This document shows, one piece after another, positions 14,743 to 23,519 of a stretch of 27,288 nt of DNA; position 1 is the stretch's first letter; each line of letters begins with the position of its first letter. The stretch is from contig DZAQ01000002.1 of NCBI GenBank assembly GCA_022729615.1, positions 9,016 through 36,303 on the forward strand, given 5' to 3'. The notes below the pieces were generated by a model that saw only the letters and a list, made by a program, of their open reading frames with translations, ran no database searches and had not been told where the DNA came from. The position numbers and the translations under genes are program-made. The stretch is from Sulfurovum sp. (lineage in GTDB: Bacteria; Campylobacterota; Campylobacteria; Campylobacterales; Sulfurovaceae).

Positions 14743-15780
14743 CTAGAGCAGCTCTATCCCTTTGAGGAGATTGTAGGCGATCGTTTTGTAATACCCTTTT
14801 TCCTCTTCGCTTCCGGTGGCTACGGGCGGCGTGCCCATATCGCCTGATTGGCGTATATTCATGGTGAGCGGCACTTCTCCAAGAAGGGGAATATTATATT
14901 TTTTTGCGGTTGCTTTGCCTCCGCCTTCGCCAAAAATAGCATATTTTTTGTGGGTATCCGGTGCGATAAAATAACTCATATTCTCTACAAGACCGCCGAT
15001 ATTTACCCCGACATCTTTGAACATCATGATCGCGCGGCTCACATCATCGACAGAAACCATCTGCGGCGTAGTGACGACAATGGCGGCCGCTATGGGAAGC
15101 TCTTGCGCCATGGTAAGCTGGATATCTCCTGTGCCCGGAGGCATATCAATAACCAAAAAATCAAGCTCGCCCCAAGCGACATCCTCAAGAAACTGCATGA
15201 GCGCCGAAACAGCCACAGAGCTTCTCCAGACAAGCGGCGTATCGTGACTTGGCGTGGTGAGTCCGACACTCATCACTTTGATACCGTAGTTTTCACTCGG
15301 GATCATCTTGTTGTTGTCATTCCAGCGCAGTTTTTCATCCTCTACTTGCAGCATTCTCGGCGTATTGGGACCATAGACATCCGCATCGAGCAGACCGACT
15401 TTGTATCCAAGCTGCGCCAATGCTATAGAGAGATTGACCGAGATGGTGCTTTTGCCGACACCGCCTTTGCCGCTTGTAACAGCGAGAACATATTTGGCGT
15501 ATGGCGCCCTATTGTTCGGCTTGGCGGTATTGCCATAATGAAATGATCTTTTGCTTTTTGAGAGGAATTGGATATCTATCTTGTCAAAATCTCTTGTGAG
15601 AAGATCGGTAATTTGATTTTCAATCTCTTGATAGACTGATTCGTTTGAGATATTGAGCGATATTTTTATTTTATTCCCGTCAATTTTTATATTATCGATG
15701 ACCTTAAGCGCAACGATATTTTTGTCCAAGTTCGGATAGAAAACTTTCTCTAGCTCTTTGCTGACTTGCTCCTCACTCAT
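14743..15780 (-). CDS. mrp: Mrp/ApbC-type P-loop ATPase lacking cysteine
   Basis: 345 aa from the ATG at 15780; longer in-frame readings run into the upstream gene. An N-terminal MIP18/DUF59-like domain (about residues 1-75) precedes the ATPase domain with the deviant Walker A SGKGGVGKST (about residues 103-112), LDADVYGPNTPRM and IDMPPGTGD. The family acts as an Fe-S cluster carrier, normally through a CxxC after the VENMS motif. Here VENMSYFIAPDTHKKY has no cysteine, and the entire protein contains none. It is the last gene of a three-gene overlapping operon. The fold is certain; cluster-carrier function by the usual mechanism is doubtful. Confidence 0.9.
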   Translation of the reverse strand: MSEEQVSKELEKVFYPNLDKNIVALKVIDNIKIDGNKIKISLNISNESVYQEIENQITDLLTRDFDKIDIQFLSKSKRSFHYGNTAKPNNRAPYAKYVLAVTSGKGGVGKSTISVNLSIALAQLGYKVGLLDADVYGPNTPRMLQVEDEKLRWNDNNKMIPSENYGIKVMSVGLTTPSHDTPLVWRSSVAVSALMQFLEDVAWGELDFLVIDMPPGTGDIQLTMAQELPIAAAIVVTTPQMVSVDDVSRAIMMFKDVGVNIGGLVENMSYFIAPDTHKKYAIFGEGGGKATAKKYNIPLLGEVPLTMNIRQSGDMGTPPVATGSEEEKGYYKTIAYNLLKGIELL

Positions 15781-16156
15781 ACTCGGCCTTTTGAATCTCT
15801 CTTTTGATGAGGAGATCGGTTGATTTTGCCTTGTGGAGCCATTGCGAGATCGGCTCTCTTGCCGGCATATGATTGTTTCCCAGCTTGGTATAGATCTCTG
15901 CTCTATGCTTGAGAAGTGCGCCGATCTTTTGCAAGAGCAAAACCAGCTTCCCATCTTTTTTTGCATCACCGAGCAGTTTTTTCAAGAGGATATCGCGCTC
16001 TTTGAGAGGAAGGTCATACTCTAGCTGTGCACCGATCTGAACAAGATCATGAGAGGTGATATATACTCCGCTGTGATAGACGGAGAGAATCTGCTTCTCG
16101 AGTGTTTCGTAGTCGCTTTGTCTGTTGTTGTGTTTCAAGGAAGCGGTCTGTTCCAT
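15773..16156 (-). CDS. Small protein of unknown function between LRV and mrp genes
   Basis: 127 aa, predicted soluble and helical, rich in lysine and leucine, without cysteine or signal peptide. Its start overlaps the stop of the upstream LRV gene by one base (TAATG), and its end overlaps the mrp start by 8 bases, so the three are almost certainly translated together. Segments such as LPLKERDILLKKLLGDAKKDG look amphipathic. I do not recognise a family; the coupling suggests a partner of Mrp or the LRV protein. Confidence 0.75.
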   Translation of the reverse strand: MEQTASLKHNNRQSDYETLEKQILSVYHSGVYITSHDLVQIGAQLEYDLPLKERDILLKKLLGDAKKDGKLVLLLQKIGALLKHRAEIYTKLGNNHMPAREPISQWLHKAKSTDLLIKREIQKAEYE

Positions 16157-16719
16157 TATTTCTCCTCGGCTCTTTTTTGTGCTGCGATGGCGACATCTTT
16201 GTCGCTGTCACCCAGCATATCACGAATCACCTCTTTTGAAGTGGATGGATTTTCGGCAACTCTCAGACGCACCATTTTGTCGCTATCCATGGCAAGAGTC
16301 TTCAGAAATTTTTGCGGGGTATTGGGGTTGCCGGAGAGACCGTCGCGAACTATCTTTTCATCCGAAAAGAAACTACTCAAAAGGGGGATCGGGGTATTGG
16401 GATTTGTAGCCACAAGCGCCCGAACGAGATTGATGGGGTCTTTTGCCAGTTTCTCCAAAACATCCGGCGGGGTATGGTGATTTTTTGCCACTGCCCATCT
16501 GCTGCCCATGTCGTTTACACTGCCAAGGTCTCTGAGGAGCGAGATGAGTTCGTCGCTTTTGCCGAGTTGATTGTCATAAACGCTTGTTCGTCTGCTTAAA
16601 TTCATGGCGACCATGCCGCAAACTTGATTGTCCTCTTTGAATTGTTCAAATATGCTTCTGACCTCTTCGATCGGAAGTGCAATATCGTCAAGCAGTATCA
16701 TTGCTTCATCGGCTCTCAT
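16156..16719 (-). CDS. Leucine-rich repeat variant (LRV) protein
   Basis: 187 aa. From about residue 72 the sequence falls into four helical repeats of about 25 residues of the form VRxxVAxNPxTPxxxLxxLAxDxD, seen in RWAVAKNHHTPPDVLEKLAK, ALVATNPNTPIPLLSSFF, GLSGNPNTPQKFLKTLAM and LRVAENPSTSKEVIRDML. This is the LRV superhelix, a protein-binding fold. The Azotobacter LRV protein carries an N-terminal 4Fe-4S cluster; this one has a single cysteine (C34), so that cluster is absent. First gene of the operon ending in mrp. A scaffold role is inference. Confidence 0.8.
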   Translation of the reverse strand: MRADEAMILLDDIALPIEEVRSIFEQFKEDNQVCGMVAMNLSRRTSVYDNQLGKSDELISLLRDLGSVNDMGSRWAVAKNHHTPPDVLEKLAKDPINLVRALVATNPNTPIPLLSSFFSDEKIVRDGLSGNPNTPQKFLKTLAMDSDKMVRLRVAENPSTSKEVIRDMLGDSDKDVAIAAQKRAEEK

Positions 16720-17075
16720 CTGTATTCCTATATATTAAAATTGATTTGCCGTCGCAAAAAAAAGAATATAGCATCTTAGTCTAAAAAAATGTTTAATCAG
16801 CAATTTTGATCTTGGTTGTTTGTTGCCTTTGAGAGTGCAATGGAAATATGCACCAAAAAATCATAAATAAAAATATTTTATTAAATCAATCAGAAAAACT
16901 CTATAAATAAATAATATAGGTAAATATCGAATAGAAAAATAAAGTATTTAAAGCAATAAGAATAAATTTAAGAGTATTTAAGTGTTTGAAATCTATAATG
17001 AACGCTTGAGAGAGTGGAGATCGTACACTATTTTTTGTGGATAATCAATACTTAAAAAAGTAATAAGGAGAAAGT
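16720..17075. promoter_or_regulatory. 356-bp divergent promoter region
   Basis: An AT-rich region without a gene separates the minus-strand LRV operon from the plus-strand rhodanese-molybdoenzyme operon. A minus-strand TATATT lies at 16765-16770. A plus-strand TATAAT lies at 16994-16999, 77 bases before the rhodanese ATG. Two AGTATTTAA blocks occur exactly 30 bp apart (TATTTA at 16945-16950 and 16975-16980), upstream of that -10 box, on the same helix face. They could bind a regulator. A ribosome site, AAGGAGAAAG, precedes the ATG. Confidence 0.5.
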
Positions 17076-18155
17076 ATGAAAAGATTGATGAGTGCTGTAG
17101 CGGCACTGGTAACAGTGTCTTCTGTGGCACTTTTTGCATCAGAAGTTAATTTGATCGAGCCTGAAGAGGCGATCAAATTGATCGGTGATAAAAATGTCAT
17201 ATTTATATCGGGAGATGATGAGGATGCCTACAAAAACAACCACATCGCCGGCTCGATCGAGATGTATGCCCACCATTTGCACCACTCTGACAAGATGGGG
17301 AATATGCACTGTGCTCCACTCTATCAGTGCCCAAAAGAGGCTCAAGAGCATATCCGCGAAAAGGGCATCCGCAACGACCAATTGATCATTGCGTATGATA
17401 ACTTCAGGGGGCCGAACGCAACAGGCGTGTATAGTTTCTTTGAGAGTTTCGGACATAAAAATATAAAACTCCTTAATGGCGGGTTTGATGGTGTTAAAGC
17501 CATTGATCCAAACCAAAAAATATATGATCAGCATAAAGCCGAAAGAAAAGAGTTCAAAGATAAAGCCAAAGAGGCGAAAAAAGCCGGCGATGAAAAGCTG
17601 GCAACGGAGCTTGAGGCTAAAGCCAAAGAGGCAAAAGCAAAAATGGATGAGTTTCAGCCAAAACTTCTGATCCAGCCGGGTGAAGAGCCAAAGCATGAGC
17701 ACAGTGAATATGTATTGAATCCTGATCAGTTCGAGTATAGCTATATCGCAGACAAAAATGAAGTAAAAACCGCCATGGAGGATATCCTCAAAAATGGCGA
17801 GAAGAGCAAGTTTGTTATCATCGATACGCGCGGCATGGACGAGATCATCGGCGAGAAAAAGATGGATAATGTTGCTCGTGGCGGGCATATTCCGGGTTCA
17901 AAACTGATAGAATGGAAAAATTTCACAGATTTTGACAAGAAAAAGAGCTTCAAGTCGCTTCCTGAGATGCAAAAAGTTTTTGATCAAACCGGTGTCACCA
18001 AAGACCAAACCATCTATGCGTACTGCATGGTCGGCGCCGGCCGCGGCTCCGATATCATAACTGCTTTGAGGCTTCTAGGTTATGAGAATGTAAAGGTATT
18101 TACAGGCAGCTGGGATACATGGGGCAATGATATGAATTTGCCAATCCGAAGATAA
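17076..18155 (+). CDS. Periplasmic two-domain rhodanese (sulfurtransferase)
   Basis: 359 aa with an N-terminal signal peptide (cleavage probably after LFA, residue 21), so it acts in the periplasm. Two rhodanese domains are visible. The first (about 25-145) ends ...NIKLLNGGFDGV and has no cysteine in its loop. The second (about 222-359) has IIDTRGMDEI, GGHIPGSKLIEW and the active loop YCMVGAGRGSD with C317. A lysine/alanine/glutamate-rich helix (about 150-195) joins them, longer than in usual thiosulfate sulfurtransferases. It starts the molybdoenzyme operon, 14 bases before the catalytic subunit, suggesting it hands sulfane sulfur to or from that enzyme. That coupling is inference. Confidence 0.85.
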   Translation: MKRLMSAVAALVTVSSVALFASEVNLIEPEEAIKLIGDKNVIFISGDDEDAYKNNHIAGSIEMYAHHLHHSDKMGNMHCAPLYQCPKEAQEHIREKGIRNDQLIIAYDNFRGPNATGVYSFFESFGHKNIKLLNGGFDGVKAIDPNQKIYDQHKAERKEFKDKAKEAKKAGDEKLATELEAKAKEAKAKMDEFQPKLLIQPGEEPKHEHSEYVLNPDQFEYSYIADKNEVKTAMEDILKNGEKSKFVIIDTRGMDEIIGEKKMDNVARGGHIPGSKLIEWKNFTDFDKKKSFKSLPEMQKVFDQTGVTKDQTIYAYCMVGAGRGSDIITALRLLGYENVKVFTGSWDTWGNDMNLPIRR

Positions 18156-18169
18156 GAGGGAATAGAATC

Positions 18170-21073
18170 ATGACAAAAAACTTGACAAATGAAAAGAGAA
18201 GAGACTTTTTGAAGTTTTCCGGTGTGACAGCGGCAATGGTTGCTTCTCAGGCGAGTCTGTTTGCAAAGACAGATGTGATGCGAATAGAAAACGGGAAAAA
18301 TGACTATCCAAACACAACCTATACGGAAGAGATGTATAGAAATGAGTTTGGATTTACAAGAGGAAATAAAGAGGATACCGGTTTTGCCTATCACTGTGTC
18401 AACTGCCAAGGGAACTGTGCTTGGGAGATCTGGTCGCACAATGGTGTCGTCACCAGAGAGAACCAGTCTGCAAGATACCCTGTAATCAATGCAAAGATCC
18501 CTGACTTCAATCCGCGAGGATGCAACAAGGGTGTGCAGCACTCGCAAATGATGTATGAAAAAGACAGAATTCTCTATCCTATGAAACGAGTCGGCAAGCG
18601 CGGAGAGGGGAAATGGAAGAGAGTGAGCTGGGATGAGGCGGCGACAGAGGTGGCTCAACAGATTTTTGATGTCATGACTGACGAAAAGAAAGGTCCGGAT
18701 AAGCTCATGGTGCATGCCGGAACAGGTTTGCTTACTGAAGGGCGCCGCGGAGGTCCGTTGAGATTGTCCACGCAGCTAGGTGCGAGCAGAATCTACCCGT
18801 CATCATATCTCGGAGATATGTTCTCGGGCGCAGCGATAGCGTACGGCGAAGGGAATGTCGGCGCAACATACGACTTCATGTACAATGTCAATACGGCGAT
18901 TTTCTGGGGCGGGAACCCATCCGTTTCAAGAATCCCGGATGCCCACTTCGTATGGGAAGGGAAGTATAACGGCGCAAAAGTCATTATCATAACACCTGAA
19001 TTCAATGCTTCTGCAAGGGCAGCCGATCTTTGGATACCGATCAAGCCGGGTTCAGACAACATTTTGGCTGCGTCGGTCATCCATGTGCTCTTGAAAGAGA
19101 AGCTCTATAAGCCGGAATTTGTAAAAATATTTACAGATTTGCCATTCTTGGTCATCAAAGAGAGCAAGAAACTTCTTAGAAGATCGGATATGGAGAAGGC
19201 TCCAAACGAAGAGGCGCATGTGAAGTACGAGGAGGAGTTCTACTGTATGAACAAAACTTCCGGCAAGCCTACCTTGATGCCTGGCACAGAAGGAAGTACC
19301 GCAAAATCCATCAAGCTTGATGAGCTTGGTATTAGTCCGGAGCTAGAGGGTGAATGGAATATCAAGCTTCTTGATGGCAGCGAAGTGACAGTGACGACTG
19401 CTTTTGAGATGCTCAAAGCAAACATTGAAGCTTTCTCGCCTGAAAGTACTCAAGAGACTACAGGGGTACATCCTGATACTGTCAGAACTTTGGCAAAAGA
19501 TATTGCATTGCCAAAAGTCGTCTCTATCACTACCGGTTTCTCGCTCAACAAATATTTCAATGGAGTCATGAGTATCTGGAACATCTCCTCAATTTGCGGA
19601 TTGACCGGACGACTTGGACCATATGGCGGACTCAATACGGAAAATGAGTTCACACTCTCAGGGCTTGGGGCGCTTTCAGGATTTGGAGGAAAGTACAATC
19701 CTAGATTTGGTTCAGGTTTTGTCGGTGAATTTGTATTCGGCGATGGGATGAAAACATTTGACAAGTATTTCCAAGATGAAGATGTCAAACGAGCTCAAAA
19801 CGGTATGAGCAAAAAAGAGTATATGGAGATCATCGAAGAGATGCTGGCGAAAGGCAAAAACGGTAAAGCCAATATGGAGAGCCATCATGGAAATGTGGTA
19901 AAACCATGGTGGGAGCCTGAAGTGTGTCTCGTTGTGGCTGACTCGAAATTCAGAAGAAATAAGGGGGCCGACTACCGTGAGGCATTCTTCAAGAAGATCA
20001 GCTATTTTGCGTATGCCGACTATAGAATGAGTGAGACGGCTATCTATTCAGACTTGCTTCTTCCGGCGACATCGCACTATGAAGTGTGGGACTTGAGAAC
20101 CTCTCCGGGGTATCATAGATTTACCAACCTTGCTCAACCGATAGCCAATATGAAGCCGGTGGGTGAAGCAAAAGATGAGTGGAGTATGATGGCATTGATC
20201 GCGAAGAAGATCGAAGAGATCGCCAATAAGCCGGAAAATATCTCCAAAGCAAAAGTCAAAGATGACAAGCGCTATGCAAAACCGGGCTTCCATGACCTGA
20301 GTATCGCCTACAAAGAGTTTACCAATACAGATGAAGAGTCAGAAGCTGCGATGGAGCCATATTTGGGTACAGACAAGCAGGCGGTTGAGGCTGCGTTGGA
20401 AAAATGTGACCAGTACCAGCCATGGACTATCGAGAAGATGTATGCTGCCGGCGGATTTTTGCAGATCAACGAAAAGGCCGCCAAGGGTTCACCGCTGTAT
20501 TCTGACAGACCATTTAGTACATTTGAGTTCCAGCTCTACAAGTTCGAGCGATTTGAGACACTCTCAGGACGACAAACATTTTATGTAGATCATCCGATGT
20601 ACATAAGAATGGGAGCGCAGACAAATACAGGTATGGAGGGTATCAGACCAAAAGATCCTAAAAAATATCCGTTTACGCTGATGACACCGCATGCGAGATG
20701 GTCTATCCACTCGAACTATAAGTCAAGCCGTACACTTCAGAGACTTCAAAGGGGTGTGCCCTATTGTCAAGTCAATAGATTGGTTGCCGAGAAGCTCAAT
20801 CTAAATGATGGTGACACAATGAGGGTATTTAACACAATTGGTGAGTTTTTCGTAATGGTGAAAGTATCAAGTTCTTGTCCTCCCGATAGCCTTGTCATGG
20901 AGCACGGGTGGGAACCATATATGTACAAATACAACAGAGGTCACAATGAGTGTGTGCCAACCGGAATGAATCTCCTTGAGATGGCAGACGGATGGGGTCA
21001 CTTGAAGTTCGGCGGTCTTTGGGATGGTAACCAGTACGCATATGACGGCGCTGTAAATATAGAGAAAGCATAA
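18170..21073 (+). CDS. Type II DMSO-reductase-family molybdopterin oxidoreductase, catalytic subunit
   Basis: 967 aa, periplasmic by a Tat signal (KRRDFLKFSG, residues 9-18). The N-terminal cluster motif HCVNCQGNC...RGC gives H75, C79, C83 and C118, the His/Cys3 set of the type II group (nitrate, selenate, chlorate reductases; dimethylsulfide and ethylbenzene dehydrogenases; nitrite oxidoreductase). D216 in SSYLGDMFSG is placed to be the Asp ligand of molybdenum. YPMKRVGKRGEGKWKRVSWD is typical, and C-terminal molybdopterin-binding segments include TPHARWSIHSNY. It precedes the beta subunit by 11 bases. The substrate is unknown; the rhodanese neighbour suggests a sulfur compound. Confidence 0.9.
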   Translation: MTKNLTNEKRRDFLKFSGVTAAMVASQASLFAKTDVMRIENGKNDYPNTTYTEEMYRNEFGFTRGNKEDTGFAYHCVNCQGNCAWEIWSHNGVVTRENQSARYPVINAKIPDFNPRGCNKGVQHSQMMYEKDRILYPMKRVGKRGEGKWKRVSWDEAATEVAQQIFDVMTDEKKGPDKLMVHAGTGLLTEGRRGGPLRLSTQLGASRIYPSSYLGDMFSGAAIAYGEGNVGATYDFMYNVNTAIFWGGNPSVSRIPDAHFVWEGKYNGAKVIIITPEFNASARAADLWIPIKPGSDNILAASVIHVLLKEKLYKPEFVKIFTDLPFLVIKESKKLLRRSDMEKAPNEEAHVKYEEEFYCMNKTSGKPTLMPGTEGSTAKSIKLDELGISPELEGEWNIKLLDGSEVTVTTAFEMLKANIEAFSPESTQETTGVHPDTVRTLAKDIALPKVVSITTGFSLNKYFNGVMSIWNISSICGLTGRLGPYGGLNTENEFTLSGLGALSGFGGKYNPRFGSGFVGEFVFGDGMKTFDKYFQDEDVKRAQNGMSKKEYMEIIEEMLAKGKNGKANMESHHGNVVKPWWEPEVCLVVADSKFRRNKGADYREAFFKKISYFAYADYRMSETAIYSDLLLPATSHYEVWDLRTSPGYHRFTNLAQPIANMKPVGEAKDEWSMMALIAKKIEEIANKPENISKAKVKDDKRYAKPGFHDLSIAYKEFTNTDEESEAAMEPYLGTDKQAVEAALEKCDQYQPWTIEKMYAAGGFLQINEKAAKGSPLYSDRPFSTFEFQLYKFERFETLSGRQTFYVDHPMYIRMGAQTNTGMEGIRPKDPKKYPFTLMTPHARWSIHSNYKSSRTLQRLQRGVPYCQVNRLVAEKLNLNDGDTMRVFNTIGEFFVMVKVSSSCPPDSLVMEHGWEPYMYKYNRGHNECVPTGMNLLEMADGWGHLKFGGLWDGNQYAYDGAVNIEKA

Positions 21074-21084
21074 GGAGACGATTG

Positions 21085-22239
21085 ATGTCAAAAAGACAAT
21101 TAGCAATGGTAATGGATCTCAACAAGTGTATCGGTTGTCAAACCTGTACAGTTGCCTGCAAGACCCAATGGACCAACAGAAACGGAAGAGAGTATATGTA
21201 TTGGAATAATGTCGAAACCTATCCTGGTGACGGCTATCCAAAAAAATGGATGGAGCTTGGAGGCGGATTTGACGCCGCGGGTGATTTGCAAGCGGGCGTG
21301 ATCCCCAACATTGAAGCCGATTACGGTGTGCCTTGGGATTATAACTATGACTCGCTTGCATCCGCGAACCTTATCGGAGCCAATGCTGACAAGAATGGTT
21401 ATAGCGCTAGGGGAGCTGAAGAGCCAGGTCTGCGCCCAAATGTTACTCCTACATGGGGACCAAACTGGGATGAGGATGAGGGTGCAGGAAATTTCCCAAG
21501 CGATAACTATTTCTTCTATCTGCCTAGGATCTGCAACCATTGTACAAACCCGGGATGTTTGAGTGCGTGTCCAAGAGATGCTATCTTCAAGAGAGAAGAG
21601 GATGGGGTTGTGCTGGTTGACCTTGATAGATGTCAAGGGTATAGATACTGTATCGCAGGGTGTCCATACAAAAAAATCTATTTCAACCCAAAAATCTCTA
21701 AATCTGAAAAGTGTATCTTATGCTTTCCTAGGATCGAACAAGGGCTTCCGCCTGCTTGTGCGCAGCAGTGTGTCGGTCGTATCCGATTTGTAGGCTTCCT
21801 AGACGATGAGGAGAGCCAAGTCTATAAGCTTGTGAAGAAGTTCAAGGTAGCTCTTCCGCTTAGAAGCGATTACGGTACTCAGCCGAATGTCTATTATGTG
21901 CCGCCGACTGAAGCGCCCGCAAAATTTGACGCAGAGGGGAAGATCATTGATGGTTCTGAGAGAATTCCTGTTGCGGAGCTTGAGACGCTCTTCGGCAAAG
22001 AGGTTCATGAGGCTATCAAAATTATCAGAGCTGAAAAAGAGAAGAGAAAGAGTACAGGAGAGAGTGAATTGATGGATCTTTTGATCGCTTACCAGCACTC
22101 CGAAATGTTCAGACTTGACAACAATTACTATCAAGATGTAGCAAAATCAAAAGGTCTGAAACCGCTTGATCCGATCGATACGAGATATGTCAAAGGAAAA
22201 TTCACTAAAGAGATAGCACACTTCAAGGCACACGCATGA
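21085..22239 (+). CDS. Fe-S beta subunit of the type II molybdoenzyme
   Basis: 384 aa; ATG 21085 behind AAGGAG is preferred to the TTG at 21082. Four clusters are laid out as in NarH/SerB/EbdB. Cysteine groups: C15/C18/C21/C25, C150/C153/C158/C162, C183/C189/C193 and C210/C213/C225/C229. At residue 186 a tyrosine (CQGYRYC) replaces the second cysteine of a CxxC, the mark of the [3Fe-4S] cluster in this family. CPYKKIYFNPK and CVGRIRFVG are hallmark strings. No signal peptide: it is expected to cross the membrane with the Tat-bearing alpha subunit. Its stop overlaps the gamma start (ATGA). Confidence 0.93.
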   Translation: MSKRQLAMVMDLNKCIGCQTCTVACKTQWTNRNGREYMYWNNVETYPGDGYPKKWMELGGGFDAAGDLQAGVIPNIEADYGVPWDYNYDSLASANLIGANADKNGYSARGAEEPGLRPNVTPTWGPNWDEDEGAGNFPSDNYFFYLPRICNHCTNPGCLSACPRDAIFKREEDGVVLVDLDRCQGYRYCIAGCPYKKIYFNPKISKSEKCILCFPRIEQGLPPACAQQCVGRIRFVGFLDDEESQVYKLVKKFKVALPLRSDYGTQPNVYYVPPTEAPAKFDAEGKIIDGSERIPVAELETLFGKEVHEAIKIIRAEKEKRKSTGESELMDLLIAYQHSEMFRLDNNYYQDVAKSKGLKPLDPIDTRYVKGKFTKEIAHFKAHA

Positions 22240-23519
22240 AAAAATTAATTATGAAACATGGAATTTTACGATCTGCAGCCGCAATAAGTATCATTGCGAG
22301 TGCAGCAATGGGTAATCCCGCAGAGGCAAAGCCGTCAGCAGAGACCAAAAACACTATTTCGATCAATCCGGTTATCACAGCGTCAAAAGCCCCCAAAGGG
22401 GTCAAGGTGGCTGAACTGGGCGCAGAAAGCAAAGCATGGAAGAGTGCAAAGGGTGTGGATATAACCGTCTATCCGCAGACAACGATTGAGCTCAATGATA
22501 AAAAAGCCAATGAACTTGGCTCGAAAGATGGTGCAAAGATTATTAATGTCGCCGCAATGTATGACAGTAACTCCATCGCATTTAAAATAAAATGGGCTGA
22601 CGGCACAGAAAATATCCAAAGCGGTACGCGATCAGATGAGTATCCGGATGGTTTCGCAGTGCAAATGGCTACTAATTTCAGTGATCCCAAAAAGCTTCCA
22701 TATATCGGTATGGGTTCGGAGGGCAGACCGGTATTGGTGCATCTGCAAAAAGCGGTCAAAGTTCACTATGAGCCAAATGGCGGCGGGAATGTTGAACTCC
22801 AAGTCAATATGCACCAAGCAAATGCATTTGATAAAAATCTGACCAATTTCGTAAAAAATGTAAGTGAGGCCGGTCTGTATGATTACCAAAAAGTCTTTAT
22901 CTCAGAAGGTTTCCGCGGCATGACAGAGATCAGAGGAGGAGGTGAAAATACCGGTATGGCTATGGTCTATGGCAAAAATGGCTGGACAGGCATGATGACA
23001 AGATCGCTCAAGAGTGAGCATGCTGATTTTGCAGCAGCAGGAACTCTTCCGGTTGCATTTGCACTTTGGGATGGCGAGAAGCTTGGAAGAGACGGACGCA
23101 AGGATATCTCCGGCTGGATTGCTGTCAAACTTGAGGGCAAAAAAGGCGATGATGCGCTGGCAAAAGAGTTGACGGCCAAACCTGCAGGCAATATCGAGGC
23201 GGGAAAGGCGAATGTCGAGGCGATGTGCGCAAGCTGTCATACGCTTGATGCACAAAAGGTAGCGCCGGCATATATGGCGCCAAATTTGAGCAATATCGGC
23301 GGCTACTCATCTGCGGCATACCTCGCTGAATCGATCAAAGATCCAAGCGCGGTTGTTGTGCCCGGATACAATAGAAACGCGCACAAAAACTTCGAGTGGT
23401 ACACTGTCGATGCTAAGGGTGTCCGTACATCTACAATGCCGCCGATGATGACCGATGATGCTATGATCAGCGACGCGGTTGCCTATTTGATGACTTTGAA
23501 ATCGGAGGTGAAAAAATGA
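22236..23519 (+). CDS. Haem b gamma subunit fused to a cytochrome c domain
   Basis: 427 aa with an N-terminal Sec-type signal (about residues 1-31). Residues about 55-305 resemble the ethylbenzene-dehydrogenase/DMS-dehydrogenase gamma domain that binds one haem b. The family uses Met and Lys axial ligands, and M159 (YIGMGSEGRPV) and K289 (GRDGRKDISGW) are the candidates. A C-terminal cytochrome c domain has CASCH at 331-335 and a likely distal methionine in STMPPM near 401. It can thus relay electrons from beta-subunit clusters to a soluble or membrane cytochrome. ATGA overlaps at both ends couple it to its neighbours. Confidence 0.86.
   Translation: MKKLIMKHGILRSAAAISIIASAAMGNPAEAKPSAETKNTISINPVITASKAPKGVKVAELGAESKAWKSAKGVDITVYPQTTIELNDKKANELGSKDGAKIINVAAMYDSNSIAFKIKWADGTENIQSGTRSDEYPDGFAVQMATNFSDPKKLPYIGMGSEGRPVLVHLQKAVKVHYEPNGGGNVELQVNMHQANAFDKNLTNFVKNVSEAGLYDYQKVFISEGFRGMTEIRGGGENTGMAMVYGKNGWTGMMTRSLKSEHADFAAAGTLPVAFALWDGEKLGRDGRKDISGWIAVKLEGKKGDDALAKELTAKPAGNIEAGKANVEAMCASCHTLDAQKVAPAYMAPNLSNIGGYSSAAYLAESIKDPSAVVVPGYNRNAHKNFEWYTVDAKGVRTSTMPPMMTDDAMISDAVAYLMTLKSEVKK

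Noticed and set aside
14599..15546. Plus-strand open frames opposite and beside mrp
   Set aside because: They run through repeat copies and antisense to a well-supported Mrp coding sequence; composition is that of a shadow frame.
17139..17888. 249-codon minus-strand open frame opposite the rhodanese
   Set aside because: Antisense to conserved rhodanese sequence; its hydrophobic look results from Lys/Glu/Ala codons read in reverse.
18170..21073. Call of the catalytic subunit as nitrate reductase NarG or as polysulfide/thiosulfate reductase
   Set aside because: At 967 aa it is too short for NarG, and no NrfD-type or NarI-type membrane anchor is present as in Psr, Phs or Nar systems; only type II membership can be supported.
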